From positions 992,001-1,056,000 of the forward strand of contig NZ_CP108101.1 in NCBI RefSeq assembly GCF_036195325.1: 64,000 bases of DNA. Direction: 5' to 3'. A program made the position numbers and the translations under genes. The notes beneath the pieces were generated by a model. It saw nothing but the letters and a program-made list of their open reading frames with translations. It did not search any database and was not told where the DNA came from. Source of the stretch: Streptomyces sp. NBC_00234 (GTDB taxonomy: Bacteria; Actinomycetota; Actinomycetes; Streptomycetales; Streptomycetaceae). Numbering within the stretch: the first letter of the stretch is position 1; each line of letters opens with the position of its first letter. This document shows positions 27,233-35,373 of this stretch, piece by piece.

Positions 27233-28332
27233 CACTGTCTCCTTCCGAGCCTGCCCACCGCGGGGCGCAGCGGGACGTCGAGCGCGTCGTACAGTCCGGG
27301 GTCCGCGGCCACGAGCCAGTCGATGGCACCGACCAGCCGGCCGACCGCGGTGGCGTTCCCTCCCGCGGAACGGTTCTCGCCCTCGTCGTCGGCCACGACC
27401 GTGACCTCGATCCGCGGACGGCCTTCGATGATCACGCGGTGCGCACCGTCGCCGTCGGGCGGTGCCGGCCAGTCCGGCGCGCAGGACGGATGGATACGGG
27501 TGATGTGCTCGACGACGATGCGGGGCTCGCCCCCGACGATGCCCTGGACCTCGAACCGCACCGCGCCCTGCGTACCGGCCTCGAAGTCGCCCATCGTCCT
27601 GGTGCTCACCGTGGCGTCGAGCGGACGCCGGTGCATGGTCTCGCGGATCTCGTCGAGCTCGACGCCCAGGGCCCTGGCCATCAGCCGTATCTGGCCGCCC
27701 CACACCATGGTCGGGACGGACGGCGCGAGCATCAGCGGCTGGTAGTCCATCGGCCGGCCCATGCCGATGAGGTCCCTGACCGACTCCTCCTGCTCGTACG
27801 TGGAGTAGTCGAAGATCTCCTGGCAGCGAACGGCGTCCACCACGGAGCCGAGGCCGCTGGCCAGCAGCGGCAGCACGTCGTTGCCCCAGCCGGGGTCGAC
27901 GCCGGAGACGAACAGTGAGCCGCCGCCCTCGGCGATGGCCGCCAGCACCGGTTCCCGGAGTTCCGGCGGGGCGTTCACCGGGTCGTAGAGCCCGTAGACG
28001 GCCGGGGTGACGACGACGGCCCCCGCCCGGATCGCCCGGCAGATGTCGGCGAGTGCCTCGTCGAGGCGGATGTCACCGGAGGCCGCGTACACCACGGCGC
28101 CCGGCCGCGCGGCCAGTACCGCGCCGATGTCGTCGGTCGCCGCGACCCCGAGGTCCCGGCCGAGGCCGCCGAGATCGCCCGCGTCGCGGCCGGTCTTGGC
28201 GGGGTCGTGGACGAGCACGTCGGTCAGTTCCAGTGCCGGATGGGCATCGACGGCACGGATGGCCGCGCGTCCGACATTTCCGGTACCCCAGACAACCGTG
28301 GAAATCATGCGGCGGAGGGTAGCGCGGTGCAT
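27232..28332 (-). CDS. DapB-like NAD(P)-dependent amine/saccharopine-type dehydrogenase
   Basis: A 366-aa protein. ATG 28332 is preferred for the AGGAA 7 nt upstream; ATG 28308 (MISTVVWGTGNVG) is the start by alignment with the Rossmann fold but has no ribosome site. The dinucleotide motif is VVWGTGNVGRAAIRAVDAHP. It belongs to the dihydrodipicolinate-reductase-like family seen beside fatty-acid or steroid genes in actinobacteria (also named NAD(P)H-dependent amine dehydrogenase family). The exact substrate is unknown. It is coupled to the AhpD-fold gene downstream. A MITE-like palindrome begins 9 bp upstream of its start, so its native promoter has probably been displaced. Confidence 0.82.
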   Translation of the reverse strand: MHRATLRRMISTVVWGTGNVGRAAIRAVDAHPALELTDVLVHDPAKTGRDAGDLGGLGRDLGVAATDDIGAVLAARPGAVVYAASGDIRLDEALADICRAIRAGAVVVTPAVYGLYDPVNAPPELREPVLAAIAEGGGSLFVSGVDPGWGNDVLPLLASGLGSVVDAVRCQEIFDYSTYEQEESVRDLIGMGRPMDYQPLMLAPSVPTMVWGGQIRLMARALGVELDEIRETMHRRPLDATVSTRTMGDFEAGTQGAVRFEVQGIVGGEPRIVVEHITRIHPSCAPDWPAPPDGDGAHRVIIEGRPRIEVTVVADDEGENRSAGGNATAVGRLVGAIDWLVAADPGLYDALDVPLRPAVGRLGRRQ

Positions 28333-28341
28333 GACAGGTTC

Positions 28342-28530
28342 CTAGGGCCTGTCGTCAAACTGCCGTCGTTCGGCCGAAGGCCGGGCCGTGCGGTGTCCGG
28401 TGCGTGCGATCGCAAGGCGCCAGGATGTCCTCGTAGCGGAGCTAGCGGAGCTACGAGGACATCCCGGCAACGCCGCGAGCGTGCGTGCCGGACACCGCGC
28501 GGCAGACGGCAGTTTGACGACAGGCCCTAG
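28342..28530. mobile_element. 189-bp palindromic MITE-like element with 26-bp perfect terminal inverted repeats
   Basis: The left end (28342-28367) and right end (28505-28530) are perfect inverted copies, beginning CTAGGGCCTGTCGTCAAACT. An inner pair, GGATGTCCTCGTAGC and its complement, flanks a central GGAGCTAGCGGA. GGTGTCCGG/CCGGACACC is another inner pair, so the whole element can fold into one long imperfect hairpin. CTAG at each outer edge fits the 4-bp YTAR target duplication of IS5-group elements. No transposase is encoded. It lies between the dehydrogenase start and the 3' end of the LysR-type gene. Confidence 0.85.
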
Positions 28531-28578
28531 CCCGTCACCCATCCGTCCGAACCGGAACGAAAGGCGCTAGGACACTCC

Positions 28579-29346
28579 CTAGGACCGCCGGCGGGGCTTG
28601 CCGCGTTTGGCGCCCTTGGAGCCCGCGGAACCGCTTCGGGGGTTCTTGCCTGCCGAGGACCTGCCGGCGGCGGGCTTCCGCTTGGCCGCCGCGGTCTCGG
28701 CGCGCTTGCTCTTCGGCTGCGGCGGGGTCGGGGGACGGCCCCGTGTGCTGTTCACGGTCCGGCCGCGGACGATCCCGATGAACTCCTCCACCAGGTCGGT
28801 GGTCTCCTCCTCCGGCCACGACAGGGCGATGCGGGACTCGGGAGCCTCCAGGACCGTCCGGTAGGTGAGGTCCTTGCGGTGGTACAGACGGGCGAGCGAC
28901 TGCGGGACGACGAGCACGCCCACCCCGGCCGCCACCAGCTCGATCGCGTCCTCCGTCGTGGCGGGGCGCTCGATCGCGGGCCTTCCCGGCAGGGCGCCCT
29001 CCCAGTCGAGGGTGTCGTCCAGGGGATGCAGCACGATCTCGTCGGCCAGATCCGCGGCGGACACCTCCTCCACCGCTGCCACGAGGTGGTCCTTCGGGAC
29101 CACGACGACGGTCGCCTCGGTGTACAGCGGGATCGCGCTGAGGTCCGTCCGGTCGATCGGCAGCCGGACGAAACCGGCGTCGGCCGCACCGCCCCGCAGT
29201 GCGTCGGGGGCTTCGGCGGGGGATACCGCGACCAGGGTCAGCGGGACGTCGGGCAGCCGCTCGTTCCAGATACGCACCCACTTGGTGGGCGTCACCCCCG
29301 GAACGTACGCGAGCCGGAACGAGGGGCGTACTTCCGGGCTTGTCAC
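28579..29346 (-). CDS. LysR effector-binding domain protein without HTH, basic tail
   Basis: A 255-aa protein from GTG 29346. Residues 1-190 match a LysR-type substrate-binding domain: SFRLAYVPGVTPTKWVRIWN, ADAGFVRLPIDRTDLSAIPL, then ELVAAGVGVLVVPQSLARLY. The N-terminal winged HTH is missing and upstream sequence does not restore it. The last 60 residues are Lys/Arg/Ala/Pro-rich and AT-hook-like in charge (KSKRAETAAAKRKPAAGRSS), which could give non-specific nucleic-acid binding. It is divergent, 58 bp away, from a DUF5997 gene; that pairing recurs in actinobacteria and suggests a common function. Confidence 0.85.
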   Translation of the reverse strand: MTSPEVRPSFRLAYVPGVTPTKWVRIWNERLPDVPLTLVAVSPAEAPDALRGGAADAGFVRLPIDRTDLSAIPLYTEATVVVVPKDHLVAAVEEVSAADLADEIVLHPLDDTLDWEGALPGRPAIERPATTEDAIELVAAGVGVLVVPQSLARLYHRKDLTYRTVLEAPESRIALSWPEEETTDLVEEFIGIVRGRTVNSTRGRPPTPPQPKSKRAETAAAKRKPAAGRSSAGKNPRSGSAGSKGAKRGKPRRRS

Positions 29347-29404
29347 CCCGCCAGGTTACCGGTCGTGGTCGGAGGTAGCGCACATGCTCGATACTCTTGA
29401 CACC

Positions 29405-29809
29405 ATGACGTCGCACCAGAGCACCCAGACGATGAAGCCCGCAACAGCGGCAAAGAAGCTGGGTGTGTACCTCGAAGCCACCCCCGCCGAGTTCCAGGAG
29501 GGTGTCGTCTCACGCACCGAGCTGAGTGAGCTCCAGGCCAATCCGCCCGAGTGGCTGCTGGAACTGCGTCGCAACGGCCCGCACCCCCGGCCCGTGGTCG
29601 CGGCCAAGCTGGGCATCTCCATCTCGGGCCTCGCCCGCGGCGGGATCACCGACGCGCTCACCACCGAGCAGATCGACGCGCTCAAGGACGACAGCCCCGA
29701 GTGGCTGCAGAAGGAGCGCGCGACCCAGGCCGAGGTCCGCAAGGAGACCGTCCGCATCAAGGAGAAGAACGCGGAGCGCGAGGCCAAGGCCCGCGAGCCG
29801 CGCGACTGA
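29405..29809 (+). CDS. DUF5997 family protein
   Basis: A 134-aa soluble protein; ATG 29405. It begins with MKPATAAKKLGVYLEATPAE after a short Ser/Thr/Gln extension and continues FQEGVVSRTELSELQANPPE, WLLELRRNGPHPRPVVAAKL and GISISGLARGGI, a helix-turn-helix-like stretch. The C-terminal third is a charged helix rich in Lys and Glu. This pattern fits DUF5997, a conserved actinobacterial family without known function. It is divergent from the LysR-domain gene and ends at a strong terminator. Confidence 0.85.
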   Translation: MTSHQSTQTMKPATAAKKLGVYLEATPAEFQEGVVSRTELSELQANPPEWLLELRRNGPHPRPVVAAKLGISISGLARGGITDALTTEQIDALKDDSPEWLQKERATQAEVRKETVRIKEKNAEREAKAREPRD

Positions 29810-29827
29810 CCCCGCACTTGGGTGAGC

Positions 29828-29888
29828 CCTCGGGCCTCTCGTTCGGATCATGCCGGGCTCGCGCCTGGTCCGAACGAGAGGCCCGAGG
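29828..29888 (+). terminator. Strong terminator after the DUF5997 gene
   Basis: CCTCGGGCCTCTCGTTCGGA (29828-29847) and its exact complement (29869-29888) form a 20-bp perfect stem around a 21-nt loop. Confidence 0.88.
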
Positions 29889-30055
29889 CGTTCCGGGACC
29901 CGTCCGGCCGGCAGGACCGGCGCGCGCGTGCCGTGCGCCGGAATCCTGAGGCGGCGGCACGCCCGGAATGCGCGTGACCAGGAGCGCTGAAACCATGGGC
30001 GGATGGAGTCAGACCGAAAGGGCGGCATACCGAAGCCCGTCAGCGAGGAGGTCCG

Positions 30056-30919
30056 GTGACCGCTGGACAGCACGTTCTGCGGGGCCGCACCGCCGTGGTG
30101 ACCGGCGCCGCCCGCGGTGTGGGAGCGGCCCTCGCCAGAGAGCTGTCCGAGCGAGGCGCCCGGGTGGCCCTGCTCGGGCTGGAGGAGGAAGCGCTCGCCG
30201 CCGTGGCCGCGACGCTTCCGACACCGGCGCTGGCCCGGTACGTGGACGTCACCGACGACGCGGCGATGGCCGAGGCCGCCGAAGAGGTACGCCGCCGGCT
30301 CGGCGAGGCGTCCGTCGTGGTCGCCAGTGCGGGGGTGGCCGAGGGCGGCCCCTTCATCGACTCCGACCCGGCCACCTGGCGCCGTGTGATCGAGGTCAAC
30401 CTCGTGGGAAGCTCGGTCACCGCGCGCTCGTTCCTGCCCGACCTGCTCGACACCCGGGGCTACTACCTCCAGATCGCCTCACTGGCGTCGATCGGCTCGG
30501 CGCCGATGATGAGCGCCTACTGCGCCTCGAAGGCCGGTGTGGAGTCCTTCGCCCACTCGCTGCGCGCCGAACTCGACCCGCGTGGCGTCGGCGTGGGCAC
30601 GGCCTATCTCAACTGGACCGACACGGACATGATCCGCGACGCGGACCAGCACCCCGTACTGCGTGAACTGCGCGCCCACATGCCCCCGCCGGCCCGGAAG
30701 ATCTATCCCGCCCGGTACGTGGCCGAGGCCCTGGTGAACGCCGTCGAGCGGCGCGCGCCCACCGTGTACGTGCCCCGGTGGCTGCGGGGCGTACAGGTGG
30801 TGCGCGCCGCTCTGCCCGGTCTGGTCGTCCGGTACGCGCGGCAGGAACTGACGCGCTCGGAGTTCTCCGGAACGGGCCTGCTGGGAGCGGGCGGACGCGC
30901 GGCGGCCCAGAACCTCTGA
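30056..30919 (+). CDS. Short-chain dehydrogenase/reductase
   Basis: A 287-aa SDR from GTG 30056 with GAGGAGG 5 nt upstream. The cofactor motif is TAVVTGAARGVGAALARELS (TGxxxGxG). The acidic end of strand 3 is YVDVTDDAAM and the catalytic Tyr-x3-Lys is in SAYCASKAGVESF, with Ser upstream in IASLASIGS. The C-terminal extension (WLRGVQVVRAALPGLVVRYA) is hydrophobic and may touch the membrane. The substrate is unknown. The gene converges on the GDSL hydrolase, 26 bp apart. Confidence 0.93.
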   Translation: MTAGQHVLRGRTAVVTGAARGVGAALARELSERGARVALLGLEEEALAAVAATLPTPALARYVDVTDDAAMAEAAEEVRRRLGEASVVVASAGVAEGGPFIDSDPATWRRVIEVNLVGSSVTARSFLPDLLDTRGYYLQIASLASIGSAPMMSAYCASKAGVESFAHSLRAELDPRGVGVGTAYLNWTDTDMIRDADQHPVLRELRAHMPPPARKIYPARYVAEALVNAVERRAPTVYVPRWLRGVQVVRAALPGLVVRYARQELTRSEFSGTGLLGAGGRAAAQNL

Positions 30920-30945
30920 AGGGCCTCGGCGCGACGTATCCGACG

Positions 30946-31617
30946 TCAGGGCGCCCCGGGAAGCGGAGCGCGCGGAGCCGTACGTCCGGGCACGGAGCCG
31001 GCCTCGGCGAGCCAGGCGCCGGCGATCAGTTCGTGGCCGGACGGACTCGGGTGGACCCCGTCCGGGGCCAGTGCCGCCGCCCCGCTCTCCGCGGCGGCGC
31101 GGGGCATGAACAGGTCCGCGCGGACCACCTGCGCCCGGTTGGCGCGCGCCGCGCGCAGGACCGCGTCGGTGCGGGGCGCCAGGTCCTCGTACCAGCCCTC
31201 CTGGTCCGAGGTGACCGGAAGCAGGAAGGGCGTGATGACGACCAGCCGGGCGGTGAGCTTGCGCCGGGTGTACGCGAGCAGGCCGTCGAGGCTCGACTCG
31301 AACTCGTCGACCGGGCTGACGAGCCCGCGGTCGTAGCGCCGCCAGGTGTCGTTGATTCCGATCTTGACCGTGACGACGGTGGGCCGCTGCTCGATGACGT
31401 CGGTGGCCCAACGGGATTCGAGGTCGTACACCCGATGGCCGCTCACGCCCTTGTTGATGACCGTGGGGCCCGGGCCGGTGCCCGCTCCGGCCCGCAGCAC
31501 GCGCGCGATCTCACGGACGTAACCGTTGCCGAGCGAGGCAGGGTCCGTACGGTCGCGGCCCGCGTCGGTGATGGAGTCACCGATGAACAGGAGTGTGTCG
31601 TCTGCCGTGAAGTGCAT
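30946..31617 (-). CDS. SGNH/GDSL-family hydrolase
   Basis: A 223-aa esterase. ATG 31617 is preceded by GGAGG. Block I is LLFIGDSITDAG with the nucleophile Ser; block III is VTVKIGINDTWRR (Gly/Asn); block V is LAPDGVHPSPSGHEL with Asp and His. There is no signal peptide, so it acts in the cytoplasm. It is the last gene of the polysaccharide operon, suggesting that it removes acetyl or other ester groups from imported oligosaccharides. The gap to the isomerase gene is 44 bp. Confidence 0.9.
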   Translation of the reverse strand: MHFTADDTLLFIGDSITDAGRDRTDPASLGNGYVREIARVLRAGAGTGPGPTVINKGVSGHRVYDLESRWATDVIEQRPTVVTVKIGINDTWRRYDRGLVSPVDEFESSLDGLLAYTRRKLTARLVVITPFLLPVTSDQEGWYEDLAPRTDAVLRAARANRAQVVRADLFMPRAAAESGAAALAPDGVHPSPSGHELIAGAWLAEAGSVPGRTAPRAPLPGAP

Positions 31618-31661
31618 GCCTGCCTCCTTGTTGAGCGTGTCGGTCGTCCTGGCCCCTGGGG

Positions 31662-32453
31662 TCACCGCGCGCGTCTCGGCCTGCGGGTCACCGCGTCCCG
31701 CAGGGTCCCGGCCTCGCGTGCCAGTACGGCGGGGTCGGCGCCGGGCACGAACTCCAGGAGCGCGTCGGGTCGCAGTCGCTGCTCGCGCAGAACGTCGAAG
31801 ACCCCCGCCCACAGGTCCTCGCGCGCGGCGAGCGGCAGTCGGTGATTGCCCGGCCACCATGAGAAGACGTGTACCGCGCAGACCCGGTCCCCGAGTGCGG
31901 AGAGCCCGGCGAGCGCCGTGTCGTCGGGAGCGTCCTGGGGCGGCTGCCAGTACGTGCGGAGCTGGGGCGCGCCCACCTCGTCCAGCAGCCGGAGGGTCGA
32001 TGCGACGGTGTCCGTCAGGGTCTTCGCGTGGAACTCCAGGCCGAGTTCGAGGCCGTGGTCGGCCGCGATCCGGGACGCCTCCCGCAGACCCGCCACGACT
32101 CCCCGCCGCTCGGCCGGCGAAGCCTCCCCCGATCCGGCGTCACCGGCCCAGACCCGCATCCGCGGTGCTCCGAGGAGCACCGCGGTACGGGCGAGCGCCG
32201 GGAACCCCGCCAGTTCGCCCGGAGCGGCACGGAAGTACGAGCCGTACGAGCAGCAGACGAGTCCGTGCCGGTCGGTGGCGTCGCGGACCGCGCGGACCGT
32301 GTCCGGTTCGTGCGGAGGCGCGTGCACGTCCGCTCCCCACTCGACCAGTTCGAGGCCCGCTTCCGCGGCCCGGCGTGCGACGTCCGCGGCGGGGAGGTGC
32401 CGGAAGGTGACGGAGCACAGCCCGAGCCGGGGCGCGGTCGGGGAAGGCGTCAC
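31662..32453 (-). CDS. Sugar phosphate isomerase/epimerase (TIM barrel, AP endonuclease 2 fold)
   Basis: A 263-aa protein. GTG 32453 overlaps the PL6 stop by 4 nt (GTGA). The xylose-isomerase-like barrel is seen in RLGLCSVTFRHLPAADVARR, AAEAGLELVEWGADVH, GLELGLEFHAKTLTD and AVHVFSWWPGNHRLPL, with metal ligands expected at the Glu/His positions. It likely isomerises or epimerises a sugar or uronate released by the operon's lyase and fucosidase. Translational coupling to the lyase gene supports this. Confidence 0.88.
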   Translation of the reverse strand: MTPSPTAPRLGLCSVTFRHLPAADVARRAAEAGLELVEWGADVHAPPHEPDTVRAVRDATDRHGLVCCSYGSYFRAAPGELAGFPALARTAVLLGAPRMRVWAGDAGSGEASPAERRGVVAGLREASRIAADHGLELGLEFHAKTLTDTVASTLRLLDEVGAPQLRTYWQPPQDAPDDTALAGLSALGDRVCAVHVFSWWPGNHRLPLAAREDLWAGVFDVLREQRLRPDALLEFVPGADPAVLAREAGTLRDAVTRRPRRAR

Positions 32454-33892
32454 GACGCGTTCGGACCCACGTCCGCCGTCGTGAGGGGACGGCGGAGCGG
32501 CGCCGCCGTCGCGTACTCGTCGGCACCGATGTCCCGGGTGGTGCCGCGCGGGTGGCCGTCGACGTCGTCGGTCACGCCCGGGCTCCCCCACGTCGCGGCG
32601 CCGATCGCCGGGCTGCCCGCCGACAGCCGGGACACCCCGTCGGACTCCGGCTGCAGGGCCGGGTCGACCAGGGTGTAGCCCCCGGAGGGGATGTTGCCGA
32701 CGGTCGCGGCACCCCACAGGATGTTGCTCTGCCAGGTGAAGCCGGTGGTGGCCCCCATCGCGACCAGGCTTCCCGTGTCGGCGACCAGCACGTTGTCGGC
32801 GACGACGACGTTCTGGGGCTCGTAGACGCGGGTCTCGCCCGAGAGCGTCTCCGCGTTGCCGAACAGGGTGTTGTGCACGATCACCGCCCGGTCGCAGGCA
32901 TCGTTGCCGCGGCGCTCGTCGGCCGTCTCACCCGAGTTGTGGTCGCGGGTGCTGCCGCTGCCGATCACCATGGCCCGTCCGGAGAGACCGGCCACATAGT
33001 TGTTGGCGATCAGATGGTCGTTGCCGTACAGGCGCAGTCCCTCCTTGCCGCCGAGCACGTAGTTGCTCTCCACCCTGGTGCGGTTGCCGTGGCGCAGGAC
33101 GATGCCGCCGAGGCTGTCGCGGATGGTGTTGTAACGGACGGTGTTGTCCGAGGACTTCACCGAGATGGCTTCGGGGTCTCCGTCGCAGCGCTCGAACAGG
33201 TTGTACTCCACGACCGCGTGGGCGCTCGACAGCGCCCGGGGGCTGACGCCGAGACGGATCGGCTCCCCGCCGTTGGCGCCGGCGAAGGTGTGGTCGGAGA
33301 AGTGGTTCCTGAGGATGTGCACGTTCTGCGCCATGGACGAGGTGCCCCCGCCCTCCACTCCGAGGAAGATGCCGAGCGTGGTCTTGCCGTGGAAGTGGTT
33401 GCGGTCGACCTTGCTGCCGTCCGCGCGCACCATCACCCAGTGCAGGCCCTCGATGTCGGCGAGCTGGAAGTCGTTGCGGGTCAGCCGGATGTTCGAGCAG
33501 TCCGCGGGCAGTTCCAGGGTGGTGCTCTGCCGGAAGCCGAAGCCGCTGACCGTGATGTTGCTGGATCCGCTGAAGACGAAGCTGCGCTCGCCCTTGAGCA
33601 CCGCGCCTCCGCGGGACGCGGAGACGATCGTGATGGGTGCGGCCGGCGTGCCGTTCTTGCCGGTGACGTCGATGGAACTGCCGGACGGGACGGTGTAGGT
33701 GCCGTCGGCCAGGACGATCCGGGCTCCCGGCACCGCGTTGTCGATCGCGTTCTGAAGGTCGCTCAGGGAGCTGACCGTGGCCGTTGCGGCCCGGCGGGAC
33801 GACGCGGCGTTCGCCGTGTGCAGGGTGCCGAGGGGGACGGCGGCGAGGGCCGCTCCGAGGACGGTGCCGGTGAGGAACGTGCGGCGTTGCAT
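32450..33892 (-). CDS. Secreted polysaccharide lyase family 6 (alginate/dermatan-type)
   Basis: A 480-aa exported enzyme from ATG 33892 with GGAGG upstream. The signal peptide has a twin-Arg start (MQRRTFLTGTVLGAALAAVP) and probable cleavage near residue 30. The mature part is a parallel beta-helix with PL6 hallmarks, including GTYTVPSGSS and EAISVKSSDNTVRYNTIRDS followed by VLRHGNRTRVESNY. Lys246 and Arg267 correspond to the Lys/Arg pair that acts in the chondroitinase B type. PL6 enzymes cleave alginate or dermatan sulfate by beta-elimination. Together with the fucosidase, the target may be a fucosylated uronate-containing polymer. The substrate itself is not shown. Confidence 0.92.
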   Translation of the reverse strand: MQRRTFLTGTVLGAALAAVPLGTLHTANAASSRRAATATVSSLSDLQNAIDNAVPGARIVLADGTYTVPSGSSIDVTGKNGTPAAPITIVSASRGGAVLKGERSFVFSGSSNITVSGFGFRQSTTLELPADCSNIRLTRNDFQLADIEGLHWVMVRADGSKVDRNHFHGKTTLGIFLGVEGGGTSSMAQNVHILRNHFSDHTFAGANGGEPIRLGVSPRALSSAHAVVEYNLFERCDGDPEAISVKSSDNTVRYNTIRDSLGGIVLRHGNRTRVESNYVLGGKEGLRLYGNDHLIANNYVAGLSGRAMVIGSGSTRDHNSGETADERRGNDACDRAVIVHNTLFGNAETLSGETRVYEPQNVVVADNVLVADTGSLVAMGATTGFTWQSNILWGAATVGNIPSGGYTLVDPALQPESDGVSRLSAGSPAIGAATWGSPGVTDDVDGHPRGTTRDIGADEYATAAPLRRPLTTADVGPNAS

Positions 33893-33936
33893 GATGCCTC
33901 CGGTGAAGTGGGTGGTCGTGCGGCGCGGACGCGGTG

Positions 33937-35283
33937 TCAGCCGCCGGCCGGGGTGTCCAGAAAGAGCTCGATGACGGGCACGAGTGTGTCGGGGCGCTGG
34001 ACGGGGAGTTGGAGCGTGAGCGTGCCCGCGGGCTGTCCGCCCATCTCGGTGTTGAGCGCGGGCTCTCCGGGGGCGATCTCGATCCGGGTGATCTCGGACG
34101 CGTCGTTCAGGAGCTGGGCGTAGCGCACCCGGCCGGCCAGTCCCGGCAGGTGGAGATGGCGCAGCGGCCAGGAGAACAGGTGGACGTAGAGCCGGTCGCC
34201 GCGCTGGGTGTAGCGGCAGTCGGAGGGGGCGGTGTACGCGGACGGGCCGCAGCCGCGGACCGACCGCTCGTGCAGGTCCGTCCACCGGGCCAGTTCACCG
34301 AGGACGGCGACGGCCCGCGGGTCGAGGTCGCCGCGGCCGGTGGGGCCGACGTTGAGCAGCAGGTTGCCGCCCTTGGACACACCGTCGACGAGCATGCGGA
34401 CCAGCAGGTCGGCGCTCTTGTGGTCGAGGTTGTCGCGGTCGTAGCCCCAGCTGCCGTTGAGGGTCTGGCACGCCTCCCACACCACGGGCCGGCCGTTCCT
34501 GGTCATCGGACCGGAGGGCTGGTACTGCTCGGGAGTGACGAAGTCGCCGGCCAGGCCGGTCCGGTCGTTGACGAGGACGTGCGGCTGGAGCTCGCGGATC
34601 ATCTCCAGGAGCCCGGCCGAGTCCCAGTCGTCGGGGCCCTTGCCGCCCCACCAGTGGCGTCCGGCGTAGGAGAAGTCGAAGAACAGGTAGTCGACGGGTC
34701 CGAAGCCGGTGAGCAACTCGCGGACCTGACCGTGCAGATACTGCTGGTAGTCGCGGATGTCACGGTCGGCCGCCGCGGCTTTGAACTCCTCGTCGTCGCG
34801 CTGCGGGTGGGTGCCGTCGACCGGGAAGGAGGGGTGGTGCCAGTCGATCAGCGAGTAGTAGAAGCCGACCTTGAGCCCCTCGGCGCGGCAGGCCCGGACG
34901 AACGGCTCGACGAGGTCGCGGCCGTACGGGGTGTTGGTGACCTTGTAGTCGGTGAGGGCGCTGTCCCACAGGCAGAAGCCGTCGTGGTGCTTGGTGGTCA
35001 GCACGACGTACCGCATGCCGGCCGCCTTGGCCGCCCTCGCCCACCGGACCGGGTCGTAACGGTCGGGGTCGAAGTGGTCGAAGTAGACCTGGTACTGCTC
35101 GTCGGACTGCTTCTCCCGGTTCTTGACCCACTCGTGCCGGGCGGCGAGGGAGTACAGGCCCCAGTGGACGAACATGCCGAACCGGTCGGTGGTGAACCAC
35201 GTCGTGTCCGGAGCAGTGGCCGGAGCCGGTGCGTCGGCGGGCACGGACGGGGACGCCGATCGGGTGTCAGCGGTCGAGGTCAC
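33937..35283 (-). CDS. GH29 alpha-L-fucosidase
   Basis: A 448-aa enzyme. GTG 35283 has AGGAG 9 nt upstream; GTG 35319 is a longer option. Family features: TTDRFGMFVHWGLYSLAARH, YVVLTTKHHDGFCLWDSALT, YYSLIDWHHPSFP, and the nucleophile Asp in VDYLFFDFSYAG. NGSWGYDRDN and GNLLLNVGPTGRGDLDPRAV follow. There is no signal peptide, so it works on imported oligosaccharides. It lies between the ABC transporter genes and the PL6 lyase in one operon. Confidence 0.94.
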   Translation of the reverse strand: MTSTADTRSASPSVPADAPAPATAPDTTWFTTDRFGMFVHWGLYSLAARHEWVKNREKQSDEQYQVYFDHFDPDRYDPVRWARAAKAAGMRYVVLTTKHHDGFCLWDSALTDYKVTNTPYGRDLVEPFVRACRAEGLKVGFYYSLIDWHHPSFPVDGTHPQRDDEEFKAAAADRDIRDYQQYLHGQVRELLTGFGPVDYLFFDFSYAGRHWWGGKGPDDWDSAGLLEMIRELQPHVLVNDRTGLAGDFVTPEQYQPSGPMTRNGRPVVWEACQTLNGSWGYDRDNLDHKSADLLVRMLVDGVSKGGNLLLNVGPTGRGDLDPRAVAVLGELARWTDLHERSVRGCGPSAYTAPSDCRYTQRGDRLYVHLFSWPLRHLHLPGLAGRVRYAQLLNDASEITRIEIAPGEPALNTEMGGQPAGTLTLQLPVQRPDTLVPVIELFLDTPAGG

Positions 35284-35373
35284 GGGGGGTCGCTCCTTGG
35301 GTTCGTCGGATGGTGGCACGGCGGCGGGGTCGGTGCTGGGGGGTACGGGGCGGGTGGCGGACTGCTTGCCGGG

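Noticed and set aside
28441-28480. Inner palindrome of the MITE as a transcription terminator only
   Set aside because: The symmetry extends to perfect 26-bp outer repeats with CTAG edges, better explained as a mobile element.
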